DNA from: UBA1672 sp050633505
Lineage (GTDB): Bacteria; Pseudomonadota; Alphaproteobacteria; Micavibrionales; Micavibrionaceae
Reading direction: 5' to 3'
DNA: 64,000 bases
Assembly: GCA_050633505.1 (NCBI GenBank)
Contig: JBOEGQ010000013.1
Coordinates: forward strand, 62,001 to 126,000
Part shown: positions 53,601 through 62,840 of the stretch, piece by piece
Layout of the letters: every line of letters starts with the position of its first letter
How positions within the stretch are numbered: the stretch's first letter is position 1
The notes under the pieces: generated by a model
The model's database searches: none
What the model was told of the DNA's origin: nothing
The model's input: only the letters and a program-made list of their open reading frames with translations
Position numbers and translations under genes: made by a program

Positions 53601-53773
53601 TATCTTCGTTCGGTGATATTGAGCAGGATAATGTTGAAAGTTTGAACCGCTATGCTGCGATGGGTGGTATGACGATCGGTAACCAGGCTGCTGGAGCAAT
53701 GGTTGAAGTTTCTAAAGGGGCCGGAGGCGCCCTAGGTGGTATGCTTAAAGGTAACACACCCCCTGCCAAGTAA
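50654..53773 (+). CDS. DotA/TraY-like inner-membrane protein, paralog 1
   Basis: 1039 residues from a GTG start. Membrane segments near 27-45, 84-110, 182-208 and 220-245, a large periplasmic region (about 250-740), then a C-terminal bundle. Block shared by all three paralogs at the N terminus: LLPRHHPYLLSENMGRFGI, then HLTFSRKNFDQ. Further: SGTPFGQRFQNVWAPVRLVV, WGGAGVWYNKIAEINGGF, HPLAQLVAVGKGLVDAA. The C-terminal core, about 815-905, reads GVPLWALAHLRIDGDGLPG, NGYFLILEIFIRPIL, ending FKLIDKIPDNILRWAG. This core matches DotA of the Dot/Icm type IVB secretion system and TraY of IncI plasmids. It stands first in a three-gene operon. Confidence 0.85.
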   Translation: MSAIKAKDVVGYVVMPRVVPRLKGLFSASFSYIALLMAHIYLMARLLPRHHPYLLSENMGRFGIANVIAEATRHLTFSRKNFDQILIYFALLSGVVMLLAQILILLYSVFVSPAMAFSWFDTVNAENDIAFNLLDQIFGLPGLFCSFDGTSCTAYSQDPNFDTVGGPDLPLPFHTALHGLFQFYSTGLLLIALLIFIYFLVVLLVETVTSGTPFGQRFQNVWAPVRLVVALGLLMPVPVVFTNLATGVAPGPSASGATSNVTGLNSGQYIVLYAAKYASSFATNGWNMFNAAVTGHDMFAATAPVVDPGYPVGERYSFLALPEAKSLSPLVEAMTVVHTCAYAYHRLHAGDTNQTLNNGTDYPDIDSDYTAPAYEGQYQIAPYWIKQPTTNMTNTVLVPGTGGSPDIEGDNSAFVWINNFDWASDFYNPTYAYAHHEAVGFYYGSDIIIRFGERRVDSGGNEMFPEDTAGVKPLCGDIRIPVRDLSDPGGMFVGRGGADYMLHYYYSAVLYMWFEDIDIRRFARGYVSSIVENDATKINDMCNGSDADGALVVGSGYPGLPASAAVCIAGDGIKPTISWRTRILRDYKATNKAHLLIAWEDHILNSDRINVDASIPELGWGGAGVWYNKIAEINGGFMDGVRGIPNLDRYPLVMEKVREFKMKHVENLDEKCTGFDPTVKAPSAEEAMKRIETGRDPKELDWIAEPLSGVHCFWNAIEKDSNDRKKITYNNVILNAMSMLVGADGLMSIRGANMHIHPLAQLVAVGKGLVDAAIIDMAGASVTAFFGGMIGALSKYSGGGLDAASQVFYSLAFMGITAGFVLFYVLPFMPFVYFFFAIASWVKAIFEAMVGVPLWALAHLRIDGDGLPGDAAQNGYFLILEIFIRPILTVVGLVAAVSIFAMQVRVLNLIWDVVVVNTAGYDAAVVNVLDVQTPDDEGFRRSIIDQFFFTVIYTIVCYMMAMASFKLIDKIPDNILRWAGAGVSSFGDIEQDNVESLNRYAAMGGMTIGNQAAGAMVEVSKGAGGALGGMLKGNTPPAK

Positions 53774-53808
53774 GGGCGAAATAATATCATAAAGAGGAAA
53801 ATGGTATA

Positions 53809-56715
53809 ATGTTTGGATTAGTAACGGTAAAAGGAGCATTGAATTATGCGGTAATGCCTCAGATCGTTCCGCGATTGGGTGCATTGATTGCAGGGGGATT
53901 CAATTATATTCCGTATTTCATTGCCGTTGTTTATCAAATGGTTGGTCTGTTACCTCGTAACCATCCTTATCTAAAGCCTGAGAGTTTCGGCCGCTTTGGC
54001 GTTCGCCATGTTGTTGGACAGGCTGCGGGGAACCTCACATTTAACTTCAAAAGCATTGACCAGATTATTTTGTTTGTGGCGGTTCTTGTTGGTCTGGTCT
54101 TGTTCTTCTTCCAATTTTTCGCGATTGCGATGATTCTGTTTATGCAGCCGGTTTATGCAATGCCGACAAACTGGAATGGTTTCTTTGTTGTTGCCGCACC
54201 GGCGCAGGATCTTGCATATATCATGTTGGATATGGTTTTTGGTGTTCCTGACCCTAATGGTACCGCGAACTCCAGTCTTTTTGGGTCTTGTGTTGCCTCT
54301 ACAGTTGTGTGTCAGGATACATTCACAAACCCGGTCGCGGATATGGATCCGTTAGATCAATTGCCTTCTGGTGCAGCTTTTAATGATGAGGCAGCACAGA
54401 TGAGCCCGCTTGCCTCTGAAGCATATCTTGCCTTTCCATTCCCATTCCACTTAGGAATACATCAGTTGTTTTCAGTATACAGCATGGGACTTTTGGTGAT
54501 TGCCGTTATTGTTGCGTCTTACTTTATCGCGACGATCCTTGCGGAGACAGCACAGAGTGGTACACCGTTTGGTCGTCGTTTTAATAAAATGTGGGCACCG
54601 TTGCGTATCGTTGTTGCATTCGGATTGTTGATTCCTTTGAATGTCGGATTAAATTCATCACAATATATTGTACTTTATGCGGCAAAATACGGATCTGCTT
54701 TTGCGACGAATGGGTGGGGCTATTTTAATACAGTACTAAATGATGCTTATCTGAATGATGGTCAGGCTTTGGTTTCTATTCCTCATTCTCCTGATTTTGA
54801 TCCTTTGATGCAGTTTATACATGTAGCCAAGACATGTAAGGTCGCACATGAATATTATACACATACACGTCTTGTGAATGAGGGAACCATTGTCGCTACT
54901 GATCCGGTTCCGGTCGATGATCGTGTGTGGATGTATGTAATTGGCCCGCATGACGACACCAATCCGTATCGCCGTGTAGGATCGAGATTATTTACTTATG
55001 ACCTTTTGCATTCCGCCTATCTGAGTTCTATAGACGAGATGACGACATTAATGATTGTTTTTGGTGTTCTTGACCCGGATAAACATAAGGAATACCCATC
55101 GTTCATTAAACCCGTTTGTGGTTCCTTGCGTATGGATTTGGCTGATCCAAGAGCGGGGCCACCTGCCAACCCTGTTAACCCCACTAATACAGAAGCGGAG
55201 TATGGTGCCTTTTGGTCACAATATTTCTATTGGAATATTATTATTCAGTACTGGTTTGATGATGGTGAGATTGCATCAATTATTTTAGACCAAGATGCGA
55301 CAACCAATCACCGCCATAGAGCCGTTGTTGGTGATGTCATACCGGCGCCATCGGTGAATAATCCGATTCATGATACGCGGGTTACAGATGAATTCGTGCG
55401 TGACTTGAATGAAGAGCTGCAGGATGACTATGAGGATCTTATTAGTGGTGGTATCACTGGTATGGCTGGGCCGATTGCGCAAGTAATGACGAATCGTATC
55501 GTTAATAGTGGCCGTTATATTGATAAAGGGTGGGCTGCTGCAGGTATCTGGTATAACCGTATTGCGGAAATGAATGGTGTTGTGACGTCAACAATGACAA
55601 ATGTACCTGAGGTTCTGGCTTATCCGGAGATTCTTGAGAAGGTTTATGAACTTAAAACAAAATATGACAAAAACATAGATATACGCACTCGATTTGAGCC
55701 AACAGTGGCGAGTTTGGACAGTACATCCAGTCTATTGAATAAAGTCGATGATGCACAATTTGCGGAGATTTTGTGGGATGCCTATGAAGAGTGGAGTATT
55801 TCCTCAGAAGGTCAGCAGGTTGACCGTCCTAAATCTAACCCGTTTTTGCAAGCTATCTCTTTATTGTTAGGAACTGATGGTCTGTATGATATGAGCAATA
55901 ACCCGACAACGCATCCATTGGCACAATTGTCAGGTGTCGGTCGTTCATTGGTAGAGAGCTCTGTGCGTTCATTGGGATTTGTTGTTATGTCTCTTGTTGC
56001 AACGGCTGCAGGTTCGCCAAAGCAGCTTTCCAAAGTTATAGGTAGTTTCTTTGTTACCGTTGCTATGTTGGGTCTAACAGTTGGTTTCGTGCTATTCTAT
56101 GTTGTGCCGTTCTTACCGTTTATCTACTTCTACTTTGCTGTAAGTGGTTGGATCAAAGGTATATTCGAGGCTCTTGTTGGAGCACCTCTTTGGGCGTTAG
56201 CACATATTCGTATTGATGGGCATGGTATGTCCGGGCAAGCTGCTTTAAACGGTTATTTCTTGATATTTGAGGTATTTGTTCGCCCCATTCTGATTGTGTT
56301 TGGGCTATTGGCCAGTATCTCGATTTATTCTGCCCTTGTAAGTGCGTTGAATGGTGTCTTTACGTTGGTTACAGAAAATGCATCTGGTTACGATTTGGAA
56401 TCTGAATTGGAGACATCACGTAATACGCTGACATATATGCGCTCTCTTATCGATGAATTCTTCTTCACGGTAATTTATGCGATTTTGGTTTATATGATTG
56501 GTATGTCATCCTTCAAATTGATTGACACTGTTCCGAACAACATCCTGAGATGGATGGGGCAGAGTGTTGCAACATTTGGTGATCAGCGTGAGAACCCGGC
56601 AGAAGGATTGGTATCAAGAATGTCTGTCGGTTCACAGCAAGTTACCTCAAAAATTGGTGGTGGTCTGCAGGCTGTTGTTGGTGCTGCGAATAGGCCGGGA
56701 CCCGGTGGAAAGTAG
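53809..56715 (+). CDS. DotA/TraY-like inner-membrane protein, paralog 2
   Basis: 968 residues, 35 bases after paralog 1. N-terminal block: LLPRNHPYLKPESFGRFGV, NLTFNFKSIDQ. Then SGTPFGRRFNKMWAPLRIVV, AAAGIWYNRIAEMNGVV and HPLAQLSGVGRSLVES. C-terminal core: GAPLWALAHIRIDGHGMSG, NGYFLIFEVFVRPIL, FKLIDTVPNNILRWMG. The periplasmic segment is shorter than in the others. The same DotA-like layout suggests a subunit of the same membrane assembly, or an alternative. No Walker motif or other enzyme signature. Confidence 0.85.
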   Translation: MFGLVTVKGALNYAVMPQIVPRLGALIAGGFNYIPYFIAVVYQMVGLLPRNHPYLKPESFGRFGVRHVVGQAAGNLTFNFKSIDQIILFVAVLVGLVLFFFQFFAIAMILFMQPVYAMPTNWNGFFVVAAPAQDLAYIMLDMVFGVPDPNGTANSSLFGSCVASTVVCQDTFTNPVADMDPLDQLPSGAAFNDEAAQMSPLASEAYLAFPFPFHLGIHQLFSVYSMGLLVIAVIVASYFIATILAETAQSGTPFGRRFNKMWAPLRIVVAFGLLIPLNVGLNSSQYIVLYAAKYGSAFATNGWGYFNTVLNDAYLNDGQALVSIPHSPDFDPLMQFIHVAKTCKVAHEYYTHTRLVNEGTIVATDPVPVDDRVWMYVIGPHDDTNPYRRVGSRLFTYDLLHSAYLSSIDEMTTLMIVFGVLDPDKHKEYPSFIKPVCGSLRMDLADPRAGPPANPVNPTNTEAEYGAFWSQYFYWNIIIQYWFDDGEIASIILDQDATTNHRHRAVVGDVIPAPSVNNPIHDTRVTDEFVRDLNEELQDDYEDLISGGITGMAGPIAQVMTNRIVNSGRYIDKGWAAAGIWYNRIAEMNGVVTSTMTNVPEVLAYPEILEKVYELKTKYDKNIDIRTRFEPTVASLDSTSSLLNKVDDAQFAEILWDAYEEWSISSEGQQVDRPKSNPFLQAISLLLGTDGLYDMSNNPTTHPLAQLSGVGRSLVESSVRSLGFVVMSLVATAAGSPKQLSKVIGSFFVTVAMLGLTVGFVLFYVVPFLPFIYFYFAVSGWIKGIFEALVGAPLWALAHIRIDGHGMSGQAALNGYFLIFEVFVRPILIVFGLLASISIYSALVSALNGVFTLVTENASGYDLESELETSRNTLTYMRSLIDEFFFTVIYAILVYMIGMSSFKLIDTVPNNILRWMGQSVATFGDQRENPAEGLVSRMSVGSQQVTSKIGGGLQAVVGAANRPGPGGK

Positions 56716-56734
56716 ATTTAGGTGAATTAGGTCC

Positions 56735-59700
56735 ATGAGAGCGACACATAAAAGTATAATAAATTATACGATGCTTCCGGGGATTTGGCCGAGAATCCGA
56801 GCTTTCCTAAGCTCTGGTTTTGCGTTTATGGCTGGCTTAATGGCTATGATTTATCATAATGTGGGGCTGTTACCTACTGGTCACGCTTATCTTCAGACTG
56901 AGAATTATGGGCGTTATGGTATCAGGCATGTTGTGTTTGAAGCTGGACGGAACCTTACTTTCTCGCGGCGAAATTTAGATCAAGTTTGCCTGTATTTCCT
57001 TATGCTGGCTGGTATGGTTCTGATCCTTATCCAGTTTGTTCTTCTTGGGGTTTCTATCGCATCTTACCCTGTGTTTGCGGCAAGTTTGTGGACACAGTAT
57101 TTTATTGATACACCTGTTGGACATACACCATCTCAAGACTTGGCATTTGTCGTTCTTGATACTGTTTTTGGTGTGATGCGTTCTTCGGGTGAGACGGGTG
57201 GTCTTGGGTTCTTTGAATCATGTTTTGGTGATACAGGAACGGATTGTGAAGATATTCGCGGAAATATTGTTTTCTCTCCTATTGCTTATCCGATGCCTTT
57301 GCATCAGGCATTACACGGCTTATTGCATTTCTATACGTCTGGTATTGCATTTGTTGCCGGCCTTATTATCATCTATTTTATTATTGCAATTATTGGAGAA
57401 ACGGTTGTATCAGGCACACCATTCGGGCAGCGCTTTAGCAAGGCTTGGTTCATCCCGCGTTTAATTGTTTTCTTTGCTTTGATTGCACCCATTAATACAT
57501 CTACGGCAACGGGTGGAGGTTATATTAATAACCAAGGGATTAATGTTGCCCAACTTATTACGTTTTCGGTTGCAAAGTTCGGGTCAAATTTTGCTACAAA
57601 TGCGTGGCTTGGTTTTGTTGATTCTGCCGGTGTTACGACAGTTGTTGATGCGGATGGAAACACATATTATCAAGTCGCGGCATTATTAGGGCAAGGGCAG
57701 AATATGGTCGCGCGCCCTAATGTTCCTGATATTGGTGGTCTTGTTCAGTTTATGCATGTTGTACGCGCGTGTATGTATGCGGAAAAAGTTATCAATGATA
57801 AGGACGTCCATCCTTATGTTGTACGTGAGCATAATGATGATACTACCGCAACAAATCTTCCTCCTAATAATTCATTTGGTGCGGCGACTCAGCCATATAA
57901 TGAGATGGGAGGCACAGATGAAGATGTCTATGATTTTCTGGATATTGATTTTGAAGAGGCCGTTATTTTCTCACGTTATAGAGACGTTGTTGTACGGTTT
58001 GGGGAATATAATCCGCCGGGGTGGGATGTTCCCGGAACCGGATCGATATCAACAACGGTGCCATCTACTGTACAAAATCCCAGAGGTGTTCATGATGAAT
58101 ATTGGGGGTATGTCGAGCCAACATGTGGAGAAATGCATTTCCAGATAACGTCTTTGGATCGCTTTGTTGTGGGAGATAACTCCGGAACCGGGATACAAGG
58201 TGAATATTACGAATCTATGCAAGCTATTATTTCAAGCCCATATATCGATTTTGATACTACGGCGGAATGTATGGTTCGTGCGACATTACCGCAAGGGCAC
58301 CGTAATGATTGCGTTGATACACCATATACGGGAATAGACCTCGCGCATTCAACGCAGTGGATAACTGCGGGTGCGGCGCGTTCTATAATGGATGGGGAAA
58401 CAAGATATAATAGCACGTGGATCACAGGTGAAATTATTAATGCGGCAACGTATTCATACTTGCCGGGGTTTGATAAAATCCGCGCTGCTGAAGCGGATCG
58501 TGAAGATCCGGATTATCCATCCAATGTTTTGATGCCAGCTGCGGTAAGAGAGCGTGGTTGGGCTGGGGCTGCTATTTGGTATAACCAGGTTGCAAGTTTA
58601 AACGGACTTGTTTCGTCGGCCTTTACGAATCTGCCTGTTGCAAAGTTTTACCCGATGGTCATGGAAGATATTGCAAGACAGCACGCACAGCATGACAGCA
58701 ATATGTCATTTACCGATCGGTTTAACCCTGAACTGGAAAATGGCCAAATGGCGAGTTTACCAAGAATGGGGGATCAGTATCTTGCGTCTATTCTATATGG
58801 TGTTTATAGCTCTTGGACGACTGCCGCTGTCACTGAGACTGTTTTTACAAGACCAGCAAAAAACGCCATTATTGATGTGATCAATATGATGCTTGGGACA
58901 AATGGTCTTTATGACTTGCTTGAAAATAAAGGTGTTCATCCTCTCGCGATGTTAAGTGGGCTTGGAAAGTCTATGGTTGATGCGGCAGTTCGAAACATGT
59001 TTATCGGTGTTGCCGGGCAAACAATTGGGGAGATGTTCTCTGATAATTTCGCCGGAAAGATCTCAACGGCGGCGAGTAGCTTTGCCTTTAAATTTGGAAT
59101 GATCGGCTTGTCGATTGGCTTTTTACTTTATTATATTTTACCGCTTATGCCGTTTATTTACTTCTTCTTTGCATTTAGTGGCTGGGTTAAGAGTATATTC
59201 GAGGCCGTTGTTGCGATGCCGTTATGGGCTGTTGCACATATACGTATTGATGGAAACGGGTTACCGGGACCATTGGCAACGAATGGATATTTTCTCTTAT
59301 TTGAAATATTCTTAAGGCCTATCCTGATTATTACCGGGTTTATATTTAGTATGTCGTTGTTTATTGCATTGGTTAACGTTTTACATGATGTGTTTACGAC
59401 ATTGACTTTGAATGCTGCGGGATATGATTTTGATGCGGGTGTGTATTGGAATGATATTATCAATGCCGGTGGCCGTTTAGAAAATCTAGGACATACACCA
59501 GGGGATCGTTCTTTTTCATCTTTGCGTGGGCCGGTGGATGAGCTGTTTTTCACGGCAATATATGCGATGATCGTTTATATGATTGGTTTGTCTTGTTTTA
59601 AATTGGTTGACCAGATACCGAACAGTATTATTCGTTGGATGGGTGCAACGGTAAGTACATTCCAAGAGTCAGCAGGATTTGATCCGGCAAGTAAGCTTGC

Positions 59701-59827
59701 AAGTAATATGTTCCGTTCTATTAACATGACGAATGCTCAGATAACCGCGATGATGAAACGCTTTAAAGGTGAGACGAACGTTCGTGATGTTCAAGATGCA
59801 GCGATTATTAATACAACCATCCAATAG
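56735..59827 (+). CDS. DotA/TraY-like inner-membrane protein, paralog 3
   Basis: 1030 residues, 19 bases after paralog 2. N-terminal block: LLPTGHAYLQTENYGRYGI, NLTFSRRNLDQ. Then SGTPFGQRFSKAWFIPRLIV, WAGAAIWYNQVASLNG and HPLAMLSGLGKSMVDAAV. C-terminal core: AMPLWAVAHIRIDGNGLPG, NGYFLLFEIFLRPIL, FKLVDQIPNSIIRWMG. The C terminus extends past the shared core by about 60 residues, ending in a basic, probably cytosolic tail (MMKRFKGETNVRD). The operon ends with a strong terminator just after this gene. Confidence 0.85.
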   Translation: MRATHKSIINYTMLPGIWPRIRAFLSSGFAFMAGLMAMIYHNVGLLPTGHAYLQTENYGRYGIRHVVFEAGRNLTFSRRNLDQVCLYFLMLAGMVLILIQFVLLGVSIASYPVFAASLWTQYFIDTPVGHTPSQDLAFVVLDTVFGVMRSSGETGGLGFFESCFGDTGTDCEDIRGNIVFSPIAYPMPLHQALHGLLHFYTSGIAFVAGLIIIYFIIAIIGETVVSGTPFGQRFSKAWFIPRLIVFFALIAPINTSTATGGGYINNQGINVAQLITFSVAKFGSNFATNAWLGFVDSAGVTTVVDADGNTYYQVAALLGQGQNMVARPNVPDIGGLVQFMHVVRACMYAEKVINDKDVHPYVVREHNDDTTATNLPPNNSFGAATQPYNEMGGTDEDVYDFLDIDFEEAVIFSRYRDVVVRFGEYNPPGWDVPGTGSISTTVPSTVQNPRGVHDEYWGYVEPTCGEMHFQITSLDRFVVGDNSGTGIQGEYYESMQAIISSPYIDFDTTAECMVRATLPQGHRNDCVDTPYTGIDLAHSTQWITAGAARSIMDGETRYNSTWITGEIINAATYSYLPGFDKIRAAEADREDPDYPSNVLMPAAVRERGWAGAAIWYNQVASLNGLVSSAFTNLPVAKFYPMVMEDIARQHAQHDSNMSFTDRFNPELENGQMASLPRMGDQYLASILYGVYSSWTTAAVTETVFTRPAKNAIIDVINMMLGTNGLYDLLENKGVHPLAMLSGLGKSMVDAAVRNMFIGVAGQTIGEMFSDNFAGKISTAASSFAFKFGMIGLSIGFLLYYILPLMPFIYFFFAFSGWVKSIFEAVVAMPLWAVAHIRIDGNGLPGPLATNGYFLLFEIFLRPILIITGFIFSMSLFIALVNVLHDVFTTLTLNAAGYDFDAGVYWNDIINAGGRLENLGHTPGDRSFSSLRGPVDELFFTAIYAMIVYMIGLSCFKLVDQIPNSIIRWMGATVSTFQESAGFDPASKLASNMFRSINMTNAQITAMMKRFKGETNVRDVQDAAIINTTIQ

Positions 59828-59872
59828 GTCTATGAGCATCCCTCACTGTATTTTCAGTAACTGAATAAGCAT

Positions 59873-59902
59873 AAAAAAAGCCATGTATTTCATGGCTTTT
59901 TA
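59873..59902. terminator. Bidirectional intrinsic terminator after the DotA-like operon
   Basis: Stem AAAAAGCCATG, loop TATTT, CATGGCTTTTT, with T runs on both strands. It sits between the convergent ends of DotA-like paralog 3 and mlaC, and can end both transcripts. Confidence 0.9.
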
Positions 59903-59928
59903 TCTATTGATCTTAAATATTCTTAATT

Positions 59929-60585
59929 CTATTCAGGTCGTAGGTGTGCCAAAAGAACCTCTACATTACCACCGCCACGTTGTATGACAGAGGCGAATTC
60001 CGAGCGTTGTGTTAGAGACATACTGACATTCTCTACGATGACATCAACGACTTTGAATTCTCCGTTCTTTTTCTTTCTTATACGCCAATCGACACTGACT
60101 GTTATGTTTTCAGCAACAATTTCAGATGAAACAATCACGTCTCTTTCCCCGTCAAGGCGGGCTGATCGGACGTCCAGTTGTTCTCCGTTATATTCGCCAA
60201 AGCGCTTTGCATAAACATCGACAATCATTGTCTCGAACAGTTTAAAATATTCTTTTTTCTGTTCCTTTGTGGCGCTTCGCCAATAACGACCTAAAACAAA
60301 ACGTGCGATTGTTTTCATATCGAAATTAGCTTTCAGAAACTTATGAAATTTTTCGGTGCGTTTCTCGTCTGTTAATTCGGGATTTGATAAGAAATCAATG
60401 CCTTCTTTTGTCATTGTAGACACAAAGGATAGGGCATCGTCTTCAAGTGCTTGCTGCCCGGCGGAGACATATATCAGAGAGCTTTCCCCATGGCTTTTGT
60501 GGCTATTGAAGCCATCAAGAGCATAAGCGGGCGCTGTTAGGCAGGTTGCAATCCCGACTGAAAGCATGAAATAAGATTTACGCAC
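59929..60585 (-). CDS. mlaC: MlaC-like phospholipid-binding periplasmic protein
   Basis: 218 residues. Signal peptide MRKSYFMLSVGIATCLTAPAYA, cleavage about residue 22. The MlaC fold is indicated by FHKFLKANFDMKTIARFVLGRYWRSATKEQKKEY (core: NFDMKTIARFVLG), then ERDVIVSSEIV, VDWRIRKKKNGEFKVVDVI and the ending SEFASVIQRGG. MlaC shuttles phospholipid between MlaA at the outer membrane and the MlaFEDB transporter. mlaA is the next gene upstream on the same strand; mlaFEDB genes are not in the window. Confidence 0.92.
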   Translation of the reverse strand: MRKSYFMLSVGIATCLTAPAYALDGFNSHKSHGESSLIYVSAGQQALEDDALSFVSTMTKEGIDFLSNPELTDEKRTEKFHKFLKANFDMKTIARFVLGRYWRSATKEQKKEYFKLFETMIVDVYAKRFGEYNGEQLDVRSARLDGERDVIVSSEIVAENITVSVDWRIRKKKNGEFKVVDVIVENVSMSLTQRSEFASVIQRGGGNVEVLLAHLRPE

Positions 60586-60685
60586 AAAGAAACTCCTTAT
60601 TCAATTCAAACCCCTTATATCATAGAATTCGTAATGCACAGTATAAAAGATACATGCATCACGCCTTCATATCTGTGTAGTTGGT

Positions 60686-61489
60686 TTAGTAGTCGAAATC
60701 TTCATCATCATAATCAGGAATCGATGGCGCAGAAATTGTTGTGTTACTTTTGTCCAGAATAGAAGCCTGACGATTCTGATAGTATATACTGCGCACTGTG
60801 GCGTAATAATCGATTGAGTTGTTCTCAAGATCTACCAATGTATCCATTAATGATTCGCGTAAGTCGAAATAGCTGGCAGAGAATTTACCCGCATAAATTA
60901 ACTCACGATCTGTATTTGATAAGTACCAGCGTAAGGGATCCATCGCTGAGTCTGCGAAATAGCCACCATAATCACGCATGGATGATGGACCAATGAATGG
61001 AACAACCATATATGGACCGTATCCAACGCCCCATACGCCAAGGGTTTGGCCAAAATCTTCTGATTCGTATTCAATGCCTTCATGTGCGGCCACATCAATT
61101 AGCCCACCCAGACCGACGAAAGTATTCACAACCCCGCGAACCGTTGTTTTTCCTGCACCGGATAGATCACCTTGAAGGATCTGATTGGTTAAAACAACAG
61201 GTGTGCCCAAATGGCGGAGAACATTGCGAATTCCGGTACGTGCAGGTTTCGGTGTAACAATGCGATACCCCTTAATCATAGGGTTTAAGATGGTATGATC
61301 AACGCTTTGGTTAAATGCCATCATGCGCCTGTTTTGCTCTTCCATAGGGTCATAGATAACAATGCCGTTTTCTTCGAACTTGTTGGTTGAGTCGTATGCA
61401 CAGCCCGTTACAGAAAATGTAGCAAGTGCGGCACAGACAATGGCGCGTGTTGTTTTTAAATGACAAGAAAATGGAAAACGCTTTTTCAT
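60686..61489 (-). CDS. mlaA: MlaA (VacJ) outer-membrane lipoprotein
   Basis: 267 residues. A lipoprotein signal ends in SVTGC (lipidated Cys about residue 30). The VacJ pattern follows: YDPMEEQNRRMMAFNQSVD, NVLRHLGTPVVLTNQILQGD, NTFVGLGGLIDVA, EDFGQTLGVWGVGYGPYMVV, PFIGPSSMRD. MlaA removes misplaced phospholipid from the outer leaflet. The tail is acidic (DYDDEDFDY). A 100-base gap separates it from mlaC; both are likely in one unit downstream of lptG. Confidence 0.95.
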   Translation of the reverse strand: MKKRFPFSCHLKTTRAIVCAALATFSVTGCAYDSTNKFEENGIVIYDPMEEQNRRMMAFNQSVDHTILNPMIKGYRIVTPKPARTGIRNVLRHLGTPVVLTNQILQGDLSGAGKTTVRGVVNTFVGLGGLIDVAAHEGIEYESEDFGQTLGVWGVGYGPYMVVPFIGPSSMRDYGGYFADSAMDPLRWYLSNTDRELIYAGKFSASYFDLRESLMDTLVDLENNSIDYYATVRSIYYQNRQASILDKSNTTISAPSIPDYDDEDFDY

Positions 61490-61658
61490 TCTAATTGATC
61501 CTGACTACAGAAATTTTGAAATATGAAAGAAACTCATAAAAGTACATATATTAATTATCATGTGTTGATTATCAATTCGTTAACATAAACACAACAACAA
61601 AATATATCTGTAAATAAATAGAATGAATAGAGGGTAGTGTGAATCATCCTCAATTATA

Positions 61659-62840
61659 TTATCCGTCTTCCAGATTCATCATAACAGACAGTCCCAAAAG
61701 GAATGCGATTAGTGCAGGAGACCACGCCGCCATAATGACAGGAATCTGATGGGAAGAGCCCAATGCCTGTAAGAAGCTGGATAAAAAGAAAATAATAAAT
61801 CCGATAAAAACCCCGCCGGAGATCATCATAAATGTGCCGCGTGATCTTGGTGGGCGCATGGATACTGTTGCCGCCAAAAGGATCATGGCGCAAAACATTA
61901 GGGGCTGTGATAATAGATTGTGATAATAGACTTTTAGTCCGGTTGCATCAAACCCGGTCTGTTCCAATGTCTTTATGTAAGATGGTAATTTCCAAAATGA
62001 CATACTTTCCGGGGAAGAAAAGCTTTCCTCGATATCTCTTTGGGTTAATGTGGTTGGTAGGCGATATGTCTGATCTTTGGATTTTATACCGTGTAGATTG
62101 TGGATTATGGCATTATCCAATACCCATTCACCGTCCTCAAGACGGGCTGTATTCGCGTCTATGCGCTGTAAGTGGTCATTCTCATCTGTGAAATAAAACA
62201 GTGTAACGTTGCGTAGTTTCCAGTCTTTTTGTTCGATTCTATGTGCGTGAAAGACTGCGTATCCACTAATTAATTTTTTGATTACTTCTGGAGGAGGACT
62301 GGCAGGGGGACTTGTTTCCTCTTCGTCCTGTTGGGGAGATACTTCCGCTTCAATTAGAATAGCCTGACGGAGCCATAGCCCTTCTTGAAAAACCGCAATT
62401 TGATTGTCTTGTCGACTAAGGTGGACACGTTCGAGGTCTTCGAATTTACTAATGAAGACCGCGCCAACCGGGTTAATGACCGTCATGTGAACGACGCCGA
62501 ACAAAATTCCGACCATTGAAACAGGCAGAAGAAATTGCCACACGGAAAAACCTGATGCGCGTACAACGATTAATTCATAACGGCGGGTTAACTGCCAAAA
62601 TGTAAACATGGCGCTGAATAATATTGCAAAAGGCAATAAAGTCTGGCCGACCTCCGGTAATTTTAAAAGCCCCATTTGCAGGACAAGTGTTAGGGGGACA
62701 TCGCTATGTTTACTGGCGCGGCGGATGAGTTCAACTGTATCAAACAGGTAGATAATAGATAGTAAAGCACCTAATAAGATTAACAGATTTATGAAGTAGC
62801 GCCGCGCTAAGTATAGGCTGAGGGTGTAGGTTACCTTCAT
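61659..62840 (-). CDS. lptG: LPS export permease LptG
   Basis: 393 residues; six membrane segments in two groups (about 10-110 and 305-385) around a periplasmic jellyroll-like domain. Family pattern: ARRYFINLLILLGALLSIIYLFD, RRYELIVVRASGFS, PVGAVFISKFEDLE, SFWKLPSYIKTLEQTG and a C-terminal SGGVFIGFIIFFLSS. With LptF it forms the permease that loads LPS from the inner membrane onto LptC. A short Pro- and Glu-rich insert (PQQDEEETSPPASPPPE) interrupts the periplasmic domain. Start overlaps lptF stop by four bases. Confidence 0.94.
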   Translation of the reverse strand: MKVTYTLSLYLARRYFINLLILLGALLSIIYLFDTVELIRRASKHSDVPLTLVLQMGLLKLPEVGQTLLPFAILFSAMFTFWQLTRRYELIVVRASGFSVWQFLLPVSMVGILFGVVHMTVINPVGAVFISKFEDLERVHLSRQDNQIAVFQEGLWLRQAILIEAEVSPQQDEEETSPPASPPPEVIKKLISGYAVFHAHRIEQKDWKLRNVTLFYFTDENDHLQRIDANTARLEDGEWVLDNAIIHNLHGIKSKDQTYRLPTTLTQRDIEESFSSPESMSFWKLPSYIKTLEQTGFDATGLKVYYHNLLSQPLMFCAMILLAATVSMRPPRSRGTFMMISGGVFIGFIIFFLSSFLQALGSSHQIPVIMAAWSPALIAFLLGLSVMMNLEDG

